From the NCBI GenBank assembly GCA_037102815.1, contig BTPP01000001.1:3745001-3809000 (forward strand): a DNA stretch of 64,000 nucleotides, written 5' to 3'. This stretch comes from Neurospora intermedia. Lineage: Eukaryota; Ascomycota; Sordariomycetes; Sordariales; Sordariaceae. Numbering within the stretch: position 1 is the first letter of the stretch; every line of letters starts with the position of its first letter. The position numbers and the translations under genes were made by a program. The notes beneath the pieces were generated by a model. That model saw nothing but the letters and a program-made list of their open reading frames with translations, searched no databases and had not been told where the DNA came from. Positions 46,858 through 59,109 of the stretch are shown in pieces.

Positions 46858-49808
46858 TCAAAACCCAAACCTCCCCCTCGAAGACCCCGACCCCGAACTC
46901 GATGAACTCTTCTTGCCTAGATTCCCATTGTAAGCCCTATGCCCATGTCCATGATAATCATGAGCACCAGCAACATCATCATCCGCTCTATGGAATCTTC
47001 TCAATCCCTCAATCTTGGACAGCACGAGCTCGAGGAGCTCCTTGCGGCGGATTAAATCCAAGTGACGACGGATGCGGGGGTCCTCGGAGGCGAAGCGCTC
47101 GAGTCCGCCACCGAGCATCTGCTCGCCCAGCTTGGACTCGACCTCTCGGGGAAAACGGGCGTAAAAGTCATTGAGCATTTCAACGTTGAGGAACAGAACA
47201 GAGGTCTGGGTGAGCTTGGTGGCGACGGCGTCGAGGAAAACTTCGGGGCAGTAGTACTTGTTCTCGAGAGACTTGCACTGGCGCGACTTGACGGCCATGA
47301 TGCGCATGTTGATGATATCGGCACGATCGCGGAGGAAGACGGCTTCGCGGCCTGGTTTTGGACATTTGTTAGTTGGTGTTCTTGGAGGGGGTGAGAGAAG
47401 TGTTTGAGTGATGAAGAACATACCTTTCTGGAGCAAAGCAGCGCTGAATCCACCGGCACCGTTCCTGGTCTCTCCCTCGACGATAATCTCACCCTTGCGA
47501 GCCTTGTCGACAAAGTTCATGACCTCCTTCAATTTCCTCTTGCCTCCGACGGAATTCTCCAGGTTGCCCATGGCCCTCTGGCACTGGTCCAGTTCCATCT
47601 TGAGGACACCGGCAACGTGATCCCGCCCTTGCGACCACTCCTGTGGCTGGATGTCGACTTCATACTTGTAAGGCTTGAGAGAAAACTCGATACCATCGCT
47701 GGTGGTGTATGAACGATCGGCGAGGACGGTGGCGGCAGCTTCATTGATGACCTGGCGCGCAGAGGGGTGCTTGGCGAAGGTCGACTTGTTGACGAGCTTG
47801 TCCACATTGGCCTGGATAGCGTTGGCAACCACGGTAGCAGCCAAGCGACCGACACCCAGCCGGGTCAGTGCCGAGGTTGCGGTATCGAGCTGCATATGCC
47901 AGAACTGTGAGTCGGGGTCGGCCTTTGGAAGATCGGCAATGTTCTCCGGCTCAAACGGAGCAGGGGAGAGATCCTCGATAGGCTTGTTCCAGTACTTGGC
48001 GGCCAATTGATCGAGGACCCGCTGGTCGAGAGCCTCTTTTAGTAATTGATGCATTTGGGGACGGCCAAAGCTGGAAGCAAACCTCTTGAAGGCGTGCTTG
48101 AAGTCGTCTAAGCTTGCGGCAAGGTAGGCTTCCGCAGTCATGGGCTCCTCATTATACTGGACCTTGAACTGGTATGAGGTTTCTTCGAGCTCGCGCTGAA
48201 TGGCAGCTGTTGTATCCTGCAGCTTCGATGACATTTGCTGTTCCAAGACATGCATGAGCTTCTTGCGTAGTGTTACGGTGCCGATGTTGACACCAGAGTC
48301 TGGGCCAAATTCAGGATGAGTGCTGAAGTAGGATTTCTCATTTTTGCTGATCTGTCTCAGGAGAGCACCGGTATCCCGCTTGAACAGCCCTGTTTGCTGA
48401 GGAGCCCTGGAAATCACACCAACATAACCCAGACGTAGAGGATATTGTTTGTCGCTCAAAATTGCCGCACCCTTCTCCGGATCAACCAAATCCATCTTGG
48501 TGATGACACCAATCGTCCGTTCTCCCCTGGGGTCAACCCTACGGCTTGCCTGCAAGGCAGTCGAGTTGGCCAGATCAACATCGGCGGCAGAAATGGCGAG
48601 AATGATATTGGGGCCTCGGATATACTTGTCGCAAAGCTCCGAAATCTTGCGCTTGAGCTCCCGGGGTTGGTTCTCTCCAGCGACCTGAATGTAACCAGGC
48701 AAATCGATCAAAGACAGGTCCGGAACTCGAGGTGAGTGGATGGTAAGACGGATTGGGTCGTCGGAGACACACTCGCGTTCGGGAACGGACTGGTTGAGCT
48801 CGGTAAGGTTCTTTTGTATCAGAGAGAAGTCGGTGATTCTATGAAGACCAAGGTCCGGGAATTCACCGTAATCGGCGCTGACCTTGGGATCATTTACCAG
48901 CGTTAACTCAATCGGTCGGCGAGTGATCATGTTGTTGCCCTTGGGCAGGAACTCATGACCAACAATGGCTTCGAGAACCGAGCTCTTTCCCGACGACTGA
49001 GATCCGATAACAACGATCGAGGGCAGAGAGACCGTGCTCGACTGGCCAACTTTCTGAAGTAGGTTCCGAATCTCGATCATCATTTTGGTCATATACATCA
49101 TCTGATCGTCCTTGGAGATTTCCTCGGGGGTCCGGTCATCCTCTTCGGCTGCATCATCGTAACCATAAGCGGCTGCTGAAGCGCCAACGGCGGCGCCCAT
49201 CCTTGCTTTCTTGGGGGGTTCGGGTCTTCCAGGACCGGAACCGTTGTTGTTACCCCCTTCAGGTCCGCCCTCTGATTTGAAGAGGTTCCCTAACCATTCA
49301 GGCAGCTCGAATTCTTCCTTTGTATTATCCCAACCTCGCTTGGTCTGTTCGGCAATATCGACGGCGCTGCCCCATAGGCCGGAGGCGGTTGTGGTGACGG
49401 TATCTCTGACGTTACCGAAGACTTCTTGGGCCGAATTGCTCACCTCTGTGTCTTTGTTAGCGGGGTACCAAGCTACCAACAGACTCGGGCCGTAGGTCGC
49501 TTACGGATGGCCTGATACTGAATCCATGCGACGCCTCCAATCATCATCGTGCCGAACAAGGCAGGGATGCGCGCAAACTTGAGGGCCAGCTTGGGGAGAA
49601 GGCGAATGAAGGAAGCATTCCGGACAATGACGGCGTTGTGATAGGAGTTGGCGGGGAAGCGCATCGAGCGCCGCAATGCTCGCGAGGCATGCTCAGTTCG
49701 TTGAAGGCCGCCGGTAGGAAGCTGACTGTGATACGGGCGAATAGCTCGGAGAGTCACACGCCGGGCGACGGGGCCCAGGGCTCCGGCAGCGCGAAGCTGT
49801 GCGCTCAT
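46858..49808 (-). CDS. MGM1: mitochondrial dynamin-like GTPase Mgm1/OPA1
   Basis: Inner-membrane dynamin needed for mitochondrial inner membrane fusion and cristae shape. Exons 49808-49505, 49445-47424 and 47351-46858 give 939 aa. The basic N-terminus (MSAQLRAAGALGPVARRVTLR) fits a mitochondrial presequence, followed by one membrane segment (LFGTMMIGGVAWIQY, about residues 82-98), the arrangement processed by rhomboid protease Pcp1. The GTPase domain has G1 GSQSSGKSSV, G3 DLPGYIQ and G4 TKMD motifs. The middle and stalk regions follow (YFSTHPEFG, RELEETSYQFKVQYNEEPM), then the C-terminal assembly region (ADIINMRIMAVKSRQCKSLENKYYCPEVFLDAV). Intron 1 is 59 nt. Intron 2 (72 nt, GTATGT...CTAAC...CCAG) is a multiple of three with no in-frame stop. 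The ATG at 49808 is the only one giving a presequence in frame. Confidence 0.95.
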
Positions 49809-51793
49809 GGTGGAGGAACGACGAAGCGGTGCCTGTCTCGGATCATGCAATCAGGCACGGCATCTAGGCGTCGATCAAAGGGCCAGGGTCGTCGTCGTAT
49901 GTCGTCGGCGCTGTATGTCGGTCTCACAGGGCACAGGACCCCTCGAATCGGATAAAAAGAAGTCCGGATGTGATCACGAAGTCGGATCGGGTAGTGTTAT
50001 CGTCAGTGGTTCGTTGATGCCCGGTCACAAACAGGTCGCGATGGCCCCGGTTTGACAACTCAGGAGCCGAAGGGATTCTGGGAGCCTCCCCTACGCCACG
50101 CGCGGCCAGCCCGCCAAACTCACCCCACCCACAAAAATTGGGACTGAACTGGACAGTGCCCGTGGGCAGGGGGGGGCTGCGTGGGACCTAAAAGTGGGGC
50201 AGTCATTGTTAGTGTTTGGCGGGTCTTGTAGTGGCAAACGATATCTCTGTAGTGTACTGCGTACTGTACAAGTAGATTCTTGGATCCTACACTACAGGAA
50301 GGAACTAAACCACCAACTGCAGTCCCAAGATCCAATCCTGAGATCCCTCAAGTCGCCGCCCTCCTGAAAGGGTTCTATGTCTCTACTGGCATTTTAATGT
50401 TCAATGTTGTTTTGCTTTAGACTCTGGTCGGAAAATACTTGTGTACTGTACCCCATCTGCATAAGACTGCATCGTGACTGCTCGTCAAGTCGGTACAAGT
50501 CACATGCATAAGGTCTCTGGACGGTGTAGCGCTAGCACCTGGGCTTAGTTCATTTGTGACTACCCAGAGGTGTTTGAGATCCGTTGAGCAGTAGGCAAGT
50601 GAGGCGGGTAGCTGACATGAAACAAGATCTTCTTCCATTGTTGCTGGATTCAGGAACAATGAGCTGGTGTGATTGTACACGATGGTCCCATATTGCAAAC
50701 AAGCAAAACAGTCACGGAGTTGAGCACCCATTTGCTCCGGAGAGAGTCGCGATGTTTGTGACTCCGGTAATATCCACTGAAAACCTGGAACATCTCGTAC
50801 CCACGGGATCATTTTTTGCCTGATAGCCTGTGGAATCAAAACCTGAAGTTTGGGCAGCAGAAACGAGACATGTATCTTCAGTCATGGCTGGCTTGCCAGG
50901 CGCGCCAGGCTCGGCTAGAATCAAGAGACATGGAACCCTGGCCAGCTGAATTGTTCTTGTTCTATCGGTTACGAGGGCATGAGGTTTTTGCCAGAAGAAC
51001 TCCTTTGTCCGCCCGAAAAGGGCGAGACATGAATGAGGATCGGAGTGTTGAGGCTGTCAGATGGGACAATGTACTACAAGTAGTGTATGTACACTCAGAC
51101 AGAAAAAGAAACCTACGGCCGGGCTTCCGTCGTCCCGCGTTGACATCGACATCCAATCGTGCGCCTGCACCTGCGGCCTTCACGTTGGTAAGTAGTCGTG
51201 CCGAGAACCCAGACGTGGCAGTCCGGGTGCCTGCCCGTCGCAGTGTGGCAAGCCTAACTGGAGACCCTGAAGTGGGCGCAAAATGCCCGCCCCATTCCGC
51301 CATTCTCGCAGGCGATGCCGTCAGCCCTGAACGGGCTGGACTGCCGCTGTGCATGACTAGACACGCTGCCCGCCCTGGGATATACCTGTCGGCGACGTCG
51401 TCCCCGTGCACTGCACTGGCGGGACCCCAGATTCAAATCCATCCCACCGTCTTTCCAGCTCCCCGTCTCATTCTTTCCTTGCCCGAAAGGGTCCAATTAC
51501 GCAAGCCCGTATCCGCGTCTTTGCAAGACTCATACTTGAACCCTTTATCCTCGCCGTGCGTCCCCTTGCCATTGCGATTCTTGCAGGCAACAAACAAACA
51601 AACAAACAAACGATCCTCTTCGATCCTGGAAGTCAACCCTACCTGGCGACGTCAGTGTTTTCAGCAGCAAACAGTACGCCTCAATTCAACGACACGGTAG
51701 CAACTAGTACGACGCTCTTGCGCTGCTGCAGACGAGCAATTGCCGGCATTGTCATACCTTAACTTCATCCTCAGTCTACACACACCGTTGGCC
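49809..51793. other. intergenic, MGM1 / DUG3 divergent region
   Basis: About 2 kb between divergent starts. The part next to MGM1 is its promoter. A frame of about 276 codons from ATG 50870 to 51700 is open on the plus strand but shows no codon bias or motif and ends in an (AAAC)n repeat. It may be part of the DUG3 leader. No other gene-like signal is seen. Confidence 0.45.
51589..51611. repeat. (AAAC)n tetranucleotide microsatellite
   Basis: About six ACAA/AAAC units roughly 185 nt upstream of the DUG3 start codon. Confidence 0.8.
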
Positions 51794-53514
51794 ATGTGTC
51801 GGTTTCTGGTAAGACAACAATTTCCGACTCGGTGATCGTGTCAAGAAACACCTGCTTATTGAACGGCAAATCAACAGGTATACAAAGGAAGCGACGAAAT
51901 CCTGCTTTCCAAGCTGGTTCTCGACCCTGCCCATTCGATTCTCAAGCAGTCTTTCGATTCGCGATTGCGACTGGTATGCCATTCCCCCGCGTTCGCCCCT
52001 TGCGACCCTTTGAACATTGAGCACCGTGACTCACCACGATGTTCTCGCATAGGATACCCGTCGCGGCCAAAACAATGCGGATGGTTTCGGAATAGGATTC
52101 TACACAGATCCTAAGCTCGGTTCGGCGCCTTGCCTGTTTACATCAACGACCCCCGCATGGAACTGCCAAAACCTCCAACGTCTCGCCTCCAAAACCGCCT
52201 CACATCTCGTATTCGCCCATGTCCGAGCTACCACCGAAGGCACCCTGAGCGAGGACAACTGCCACCCTTTCTGCCATGGAAGTCTTATGTGGATGCACAA
52301 CGGCGGACTGGGAGGATGGAAGTACATCAAGAGAAGACTTGGCGAGCGTCTTGCCGATAAGTGGTACCTTGGTGTGGCGGGCGGAACCGACAGCGAATGG
52401 GCCTTCGCTCTTTTCCTCGACACATTGGAGCGTATGGGCTTCGATCCAAGCTCGCAACCCGAGGGTGGTTTTGGGCCGACTGTTTTGCGAAAGGCTATGC
52501 TCAGGACGATTGACATCATCAACGAGCTGATTGACAATATCCCAGAGAGTCTAGTACACTCGGAGAACATCGACACCCGTAGTCTTTTGAATTTCGCCCT
52601 TACAGACGGACACTCGATCATTTGCACCCGATATGTCGGTAGTTCCACGGATGAGGCTGCTAGTTTGTATTACTCCTCCGGGACACTGTGGGAGACGAGG
52701 GAAGCGGATCCCGAGAACCGGGACTACCAGATGGAAAGAAGCGATAAGGGAGCTGACGTCGTGCTGGTTGCGAGTGAGCCCTTATCCTTCGAGAGAGGTA
52801 TGTTTGACCAGTCTATGCCAAATCAAGTGCTCGGGAACGTAACTAACAAGCCGTATAGAAAACTGGGTAAACGTACCTACCAACTCGATCCTGACTATCC
52901 ACAACCAAACTGTTCTGGTACATCCTATCAAGGACCAGTATTACGAGCAAGATCCCCAGCAGCGCCGCTCTACGGCTTTCGTCAGTTCGAAGGGCTTGGC
53001 CGCAAACGAGAAGACGTCATCACGCGGCCCTGCCACAGTTCTCATGCCAGCCATCGAGATTGAGAGTCCTCAACAACATGTCCAAAAGAAGTTTTTGGGT
53101 CCCACAATACCATCATTCACCCCCAGCCCGGTCCGAACAACCACAGATACCGCCGTACCTCGAAGCCGGATGCCACTAGCAAACGTTGAATCAGCGAACA
53201 ACCCGTCTGACATAACCGATGTCCGTAACATCTCGGCACCTCCGCAGTTACTACGGGCAGGATCCCAGCAACCACCGGCACAGGGAAACATCAAGAAGAA
53301 GCGTGCCTCGTTGACCACCGCTTTGGGAGAGGCCTATTCAGCAGCCAGCATGGGCTACAGCCTCACCACCACCTTGACGAACAATAGCACAACCAGCAGC
53401 ATGATCAGCACAGAGACGGCAACAAGTCCCGTTACTCCAGAAGCGGGCAGGTCCGAGTTCGGAAATCCGAATAAGATCGCTCAGTTCTTCCCAGAGTTGA
53501 CGCCATACCACTGA
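51794..53514 (+). CDS. DUG3: class II glutamine amidotransferase DUG3 (glutathione degradation)
   Basis: Dug3-type protein with an N-terminal nucleophile glutamine amidotransferase domain; in yeast the Dug2-Dug3 complex cleaves the gamma-glutamyl bond of glutathione in the cytosol. Exons 51794-51808, 51878-51973, 52053-52797 and 52859-53514 give 503 aa. The first exon has five codons, MCRFL, so Cys2 becomes the N-terminal nucleophile once Met is removed. Family motifs are NNADGFGIGFY (about residues 44-54), HVRATTEG (from residue 93), NCHPF (about residue 106) and MHNGGL (about residue 118), plus ALTDGHSIICTRY further on. The frame closes correctly over introns of 69, 79 and 61 nt, each with a clear acceptor. 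The last ~150 residues are Ser/Thr/Pro-rich and disordered, an extension also common in fungal homologues. It is convergent with EBP2. Confidence 0.93.
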
Positions 53515-54308
53515 AATACCCTTCAGGGGAGGCTTTCGTTCTAATCCTACACAGCGGTGGGGTTAAATTGGACGAGTGGCCCTTTGTGTTGCTATGTTTT
53601 TCTTTTATTTGCTTGTGGCTTCAGGAAAGGCGGGTCTAGGTCTGGCGTTGGTGGTCATGGGTCTTTCCAGGTCTATTTGGGTCTGAATCTGGGGTTTGGG
53701 TTTAGGCTCGTCTCGATTAATAGCAGCAAGCAGGCGTTACGATGGTGTTGCGCATCAACCCCCTACCATGCGGGTTCGAGGAGTGAAAGGGGATGTCTCG
53801 TGTACAAGTTTTTCTGAAGTAATATCAAAGTAGCGATGGCCCTTGCGCGGCTCGTCCATGATAGATGATGTTTATATAAACTGCAGTGGCCGATATTTGC
53901 TTTTGTTCACGAGCCGACATGGAGGCCTTTGAAGGAAAGTGAAAGCAAGGAACCTGTTTGTTCGGTTGAACGGATATGACCATTCTGCAAGATAAATGAT
54001 ATGAGAAAAGGACCTTGAGCCAAGCGGGTCACACCATCAAACTGTAAGGCATGAAAAAAACTCTTTAGGTATCTAAGTAAAGGTAGTGGCTACTGAATTG
54101 ATCTGAATCCTTCAATGATGTTTGTTGTATGACCGGTCCCATGATGATGTATACTCATACACGCTACTACCACCTTCGCCACCAACCTGCCGTGCTGACC
54201 TTTTGTTGTACTAGGTTGGAAACTGAACTGATTACCCATCATGGCATCGACACCGCTCTTCACTTCCACTGCTTCTTCTTGCTCCTGCCACAATGAAGCT
54301 TACTCACT
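53515..54308. other. convergent spacer, DUG3 / EBP2
   Basis: About 0.8 kb that should contain both 3' UTRs. The part at 53600-53710 is GGTCT-rich. No gene or RNA is seen. Confidence 0.5.
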
Positions 54309-55752
54309 TCACCTCTTTCCAGCCCCCGCCTTTCTCCTAGCCTTGCCAGGCCTAGGCGCAGGCTTGAACTTCTTGGGCTTGCCGCCTGCTGGGCCGCCCG
54401 ATTTCATCTTCCTCGCACTGAACCCGCTCACGTCGCCCGACGAGAGGGCGTCGTTGGACTTGGCGTACTTCTTCTTGCCGCCGAAGCCAAACTTGGCATC
54501 CTTCCGTTGCCTCTTGGCGTTGGGCCCGCCGCCCTCCTTGCCGTCGCGACCGCGCTTTTTGCTGTTGTTGCCGCCAGGGCCGCCCTTGAGCTCGTTGTCG
54601 ACGGCAACGTCGAAGAGGTCTTCGGCTTCGTTGGCGCCGGTGGGGCCACCGCCGTCCTTGCGCTCTGTTTAAGAGGGGGCGGAGGTTAGTTGGCTTCAGT
54701 TATCATCGAGTGGAGGAGGGGAAGGAAGAGGAAGAGAACTTGTTATGGGACTAAGAAGGGGAAGGGGAAGGAGAAGGGTAGGAGAGGCACGTACTCTTCT
54801 TGAGAAGATTGATCTTCTCGAGTGTGTCACGCTTCTGCTTGGCACGCTCCTGCTGCTTGGCCACCTGCACCTGCTTGCCGAACTTCTTGAGGTCGCGCTG
54901 CTTGCGCGCCTCGGCCGAGGCCTTCTTGGCCGTGGCCTCCTCGATAAGCTTGGCCTTGACCTTCTCCATGGTCTCGTCGCTGCGCAGCGTCTCGGCAAAG
55001 TAGTCGGTAGGGCGGGTGAAGGGAACACCCTCCTTGCGAAGGAGGGTGCGGCCGACGCGGGCGGCCTCGAGCGCCTGGTTCATGAAGGCCAGCTCGCGGG
55101 CCAGGTCGTCGTCGATCGAGGGGATGGACTCCTCCGTCACCTTCTTGGCAACGATGGACTGGTGGAAGGCGAATGGGACTTTGTCGGTTGTGTCGAGGGC
55201 GAAGCGCTTGAGCGCCGTCAGGAGACCTTGCTTGTTGTTTATTGTCTGGCGCGCCCTCGAAATGGCCTTGACCTCCTCTCCTTCCTCTCCGTCGACGTCG
55301 AGCTCGTCAATGTCAATCTCATCCTCGTCATCCTCCTCGTCGCTCGATTCCTCGGCGGCCTTCTGGTACTTGTTTGCCTGGATGCCGGCGGCGGATTGCT
55401 TCTCGTTCAGGTCGCGCTCGAATTCTGAGTCGGAGTCGGATTCGTCAAGTGCATCAAGATCGAGATCGTTGTCCTCTTCGTCGTCACTACCCTCCTCAGA
55501 ATCTGAACCGGCCTCTTCTTGTTGCTCTGGTTTCTGCTCGTCGGCCTTGGTCTGAGTGGTGGTTTCTTCCTCCTTCTGCTCCTCCTCGACCTCCATCTTG
55601 TCCTCTACAGGGGTCTCTTCGACGACCTGCTTGGGCTTTCTGCCACGCTTCTTCTGCTCCTTCTGAGGCTTCTCTTCAACAATCTTCTCGACCTTCTCAG
55701 CCTCAAGGGCCTTGGTGGCCGGCTTTTTTGTGCGGGTGGACTGTCGCGGCAT
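54309..55752 (-). CDS. EBP2: rRNA-processing protein EBP2
   Basis: Nucleolar protein of the 60S assembly pathway, needed for processing of 27S pre-rRNA. Exons 55752-54795 and 54664-54309 give 437 aa. The 130-nt intron has a GTACGT donor and a TTAAACAG acceptor and joins LLKK to KRKDGGGPTGANEAED in frame. The N-terminal ~190 residues are Lys/Glu- and acid-rich. The conserved Ebp2 core starts near residue 200: DLARELAFMNQALEAARVGR, the RKEGVPFTRPTDYFAE signature and a long charged helix. The C-terminus is the usual basic, Gly/Lys-rich tail (RQRKDAKFGFGGKKKYAKSN, PGKARRKAGAGKR). The start MPRQSTRTKK was preferred to a longer upstream open frame because that part shows no family features and no ATG context advantage. 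Confidence 0.94.
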
Positions 55753-58505
55753 TGTGATTATGTGGGGTTGCTGTACAATCGATTTGGATGATGAGCTCGA
55801 GAAGCGGCAGCGCCTGCAGTTCTGGAAACTTTTTTTTGACATGGCTGCCATTACCCGATAAGATAAGCCTGGTGGGTCAGAAGCGGACCCACATGCTTGG
55901 CGCCCAGCATAGAGGTATCCACAGTCCAGCTCCTGGAAGTCCGTCCCCTTCACATTCCATCTCTCTAAATCTGGCACATCAAACCCCAACCCTTACGAGT
56001 TACAATGGGCCTGTGGTGACGGTGATGGTCACGGAACTGCGTTTTCTCGGTGATCTCAATATTGATTGCTAGTGTATATCACCATGCCTGTGTATTCCTG
56101 CCTAGTTTCTCGTAAGCTACCCGCAGCCTGTGTCAAAGTGGTTTAATACGAGTCTCTTGGAGCACCGAACTTCGCTTTCAGTGGAAGAGCTTTGTTCCGC
56201 GCTAACATCACGAACCTAACCTGGCCAAAACAGATCAGATATATGTCTGGTACGTGGAGCTATTATACGTAATGGGGTGTAGTCTGTTTTCTCGGAGTCG
56301 AGGCCATTCCTCGACGTAACTTGCCTTGATGATCGATCAAACGTTCCATTTGCAAGTTGACAGCCTTATCACTGAAGTCAGTTGCTCTGAAATGGAACGA
56401 AGAAGCATACGATGGAAAGAAATCCACAATCACGGTCACGGTCATGAAAGGATCCAAAGATATGGTGTCAACCGGGGGGCTTTTTTATTAAAAGAACTAA
56501 CACTCTTCAGAATCCTTCATCCAAGCCAACTCACCCCCACAATCCCTCCCCTTCGCAAACCAAGATCAGAAAGATGCAGTGAAAACTCCCCATATGGTCC
56601 TCCCCCTCCAGAAATTCCATCCCGTGAGTCCCCCCTCCCTGCCAAGACAGAAAGGAAGACTTCCCTCCTCTACAATCCTATCCAAGAAATTTCCAAGAAA
56701 GTGCGCAAAGATGAAGGAGTGGTGAACTAAGCGCCATACCCAAGCCCGTGCAAGTCCCACCCAACAAAAGAGAGAAGCATGTCGCGAAATAGCTCCCTCC
56801 CAGCAGATGGAAGAGGTCGAGGTTGGAAGGTGTAAGTCCGCCGACTCCCAGGTGACGTTTGCCGAAGAGTGTGAACCGAAGAGAAGTTGCTGCATCGTTT
56901 CCCGCCGGCGATGTCCTCAGTCCGCAAAGGGTGTTTGGTGTCGAATGAACGACAAAAGAGAGAAAGGGTCCCGAAAGATAAGGTGAGTTGCCTGAGTGTC
57001 GAAAATCGAAAGAGGGAAAGCTCCGTGTGGACGAAAAGTAGTCCCGTGTGAAGTTATCCCCAACAAAAAGAAGCGAAAGTCGTTTATGTGAAAGGATGGT
57101 GTGTGTGATGTGTGCGGATGTATATCCCCGGTTGACAAAGGTTTTTTCCATTCCCATCAAGGAAAGATCCTCACCGCTCTGGTTGTTGTCAGTGGGTGCT
57201 CCCATTGTGCAGAGTCCACCATGAAGCAGAGACAAGAAGCTTCCTAGGCGAGGTTGCTGTTGTGGCGGAACGAGAGGTGGGCTTTTCGATCATGATAGAG
57301 GGAAAAGCAGATTGCTGGTCTGACGTTGAGAGGCGAGATACCGATCTTCAGTGGTTCTCATCGAGTGATGTTGCGAGAACAGGATCACTCAGGTGAGATG
57401 GGTGGTTTGCCAGAAGATTGCTGGAGGAAAGCTGGTTGGCATCTGCCTCTCAATGCTCTCGTTGGCCCTTCAAGGCACTGTGAGGTTATTTACATAACAA
57501 CGCAGTAGCCGTTGAAGTTCATGGTGGTCTGGGGGACCTTGGTGGAAGCAGCGGTGGAAGGCATGTTGATGGTTTGTGGGTTGTTTATTGAATGGATTCA
57601 AAGGCTGTTGTGGGATGAGGAGGAAAAGAAAATCCAGACTTGGGGAGGAGGAGACGGACGTTCTTATAGATTTTTCACTTGGTTGAATCTTCTGACAAAC
57701 GTCAGTCTGAAGTGTATCCTCCAATCTTGCCTTGGTATCATCACTCTCAGACCAGAGGGGGAAGAATGACACTGCACCACCGGCGTCGCATTGCGCAGCC
57801 TCTTTGGCAGAACGAATGCGGCTTCGATGGCAAACAAAACGACGGTTTTGACGGGCTGTCCTATTCTTCTCATGTGGTGAGCGCTTAGTATTGTGCATAT
57901 CTTGAGATTGTGCTCACCGAACAAGGGACGATCTCTGCCATCTTTCATCCCTTTGCTTGCAATGGAGGCGTGCCACTGGATGATGTCGAGAGATATCATG
58001 AAGACTTGCACGTGGCACTCGCGTGTACACAAGCCCGGCAAGGTTCTAGAACGGAACGTCCTTGTGCATGATCGAAGTTAATCATTATTCTTGCTTGTTG
58101 CTATTGTGGTGTACGCATACCGCTTTGCGTAAATGTTTGGCAGCTACTCAGGGGTTTGTTTGGTTGGCGACGTGTGGCGCTTAGTATTGTTCCTCCTTCC
58201 TATTGTTTCTCGGCCACATCGAAAACAAGACTCGAGTCAACTCGACACCGACAATGCCATTCGCTCCAACTATGCATGCGGACCCTTCTTTCTTCAGTCC
58301 TGAAACATTCAGGTATGCCTATAAAGAGAATGTGGTATTGTGTTGCAGTGGTTGCGTGTGCATCGTCGTCCTCGGAAACGGCCGTCTGTCGCCGTGAAAC
58401 GCCAAGGCTGGCGATGCGAGACTGGGCTATGATTTCTATTTCATTTTATATTTTCAAGAAGGATGATCAATATATACAAAGGTTGGTAGTTCGAATTGCT
58501 TCCGT
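55753..58505. other. intergenic, EBP2 to cyanase
   Basis: About 2.75 kb. The first part is the EBP2 promoter; the end is the cyanase 3' side. A minus-strand frame at 56678-57235 (174 codons from its first ATG) and a plus-strand frame at 56326-56730 have no features I recognise. A TACCTCTATG motif (minus strand) lies at 55908-55917. No RNA gene is seen. Confidence 0.5.
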
Positions 58506-59109
58506 TTAGAAGCGAGCAAAGGGAAGCCTGTTCTTGTCAGCGAATGCGTGGCGGCTACAGCAACACAATATGACATACCACTTTCCCTTGAGGGTGATGA
58601 CCACCCACGAGGCGCCAGTCTCGTCGACTTCTTTGTCAACGGTAGTGTTGAAGCAGATGGCGCTCATGATTCCGTCGCCAAACTTCTCGTTCATGACAGC
58701 CTTGAAGGCATAGCCATAGTTCTGGACGATTTCGTACAGACGGTAGATCAAGGGCTCAACTGGAGGCATGGGGCCTGCCCGGCCGCGGTCAGGGAATCCC
58801 ATCATCTGCTTGGCAATGGCTTCTTTAGGAACACTGAGCAGCTCGGACAGCTTGTCGACATCCTCGGCCGAGGCCTGGACTTGCCCGTAGAACAAGCCGG
58901 CAACGGCAACTTCACTCCGCCCCAGATGCTGGGCAATGGCCTCGAAGGTCAAGCCCTTTTCTGTCTTGGCCTCAAAGAGCGTCTGGGAGTAAGCCGGGAG
59001 GCGGCTAGCGGTAGAGCTCTGTGTGCCTCATCACTTAGTATTGGACTTCTTTGAAAAGGGTTAGACAAGATCGTACATCGAGGGAAGCGAGTCTCTGTTG
59101 CTCAGGCAT
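58506..59109 (-). CDS. cynS: cyanate hydratase (cyanase)
   Basis: Cyanase converts cyanate and bicarbonate to ammonia and two carbon dioxide via carbamate, detoxifying cyanate and releasing nitrogen. Exons 59109-59077, 59018-58579 and 58527-58506 give 164 aa, the normal size. The N-terminal helical domain contains [22 protein letters not shown], followed by [12 protein letters not shown] and [13 protein letters not shown]. The catalytic domain has [32 protein letters not shown]104, E107 and S130 match the catalytic Arg, Glu and Ser of the family. The last exon is only 22 nt and supplies the conserved C-terminal LPFARF after the splice inside the Trp codon of KGKW. Introns are 58 and 51 nt. 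Without splicing the C-terminus would be replaced by unrelated residues. Confidence 0.95.

Noticed and set aside
54745-55428. 227-codon plus-strand leucine-rich frame
   Set aside because: It is the antisense of the Lys/Glu-rich EBP2 coding region, which always reads as Leu/Val-rich; not a membrane protein.
56678-57235. 185-codon minus-strand frame as a gene
   Set aside because: No ATG at its edge, no motif, no codon bias, and equally long frames overlap it in other phases.
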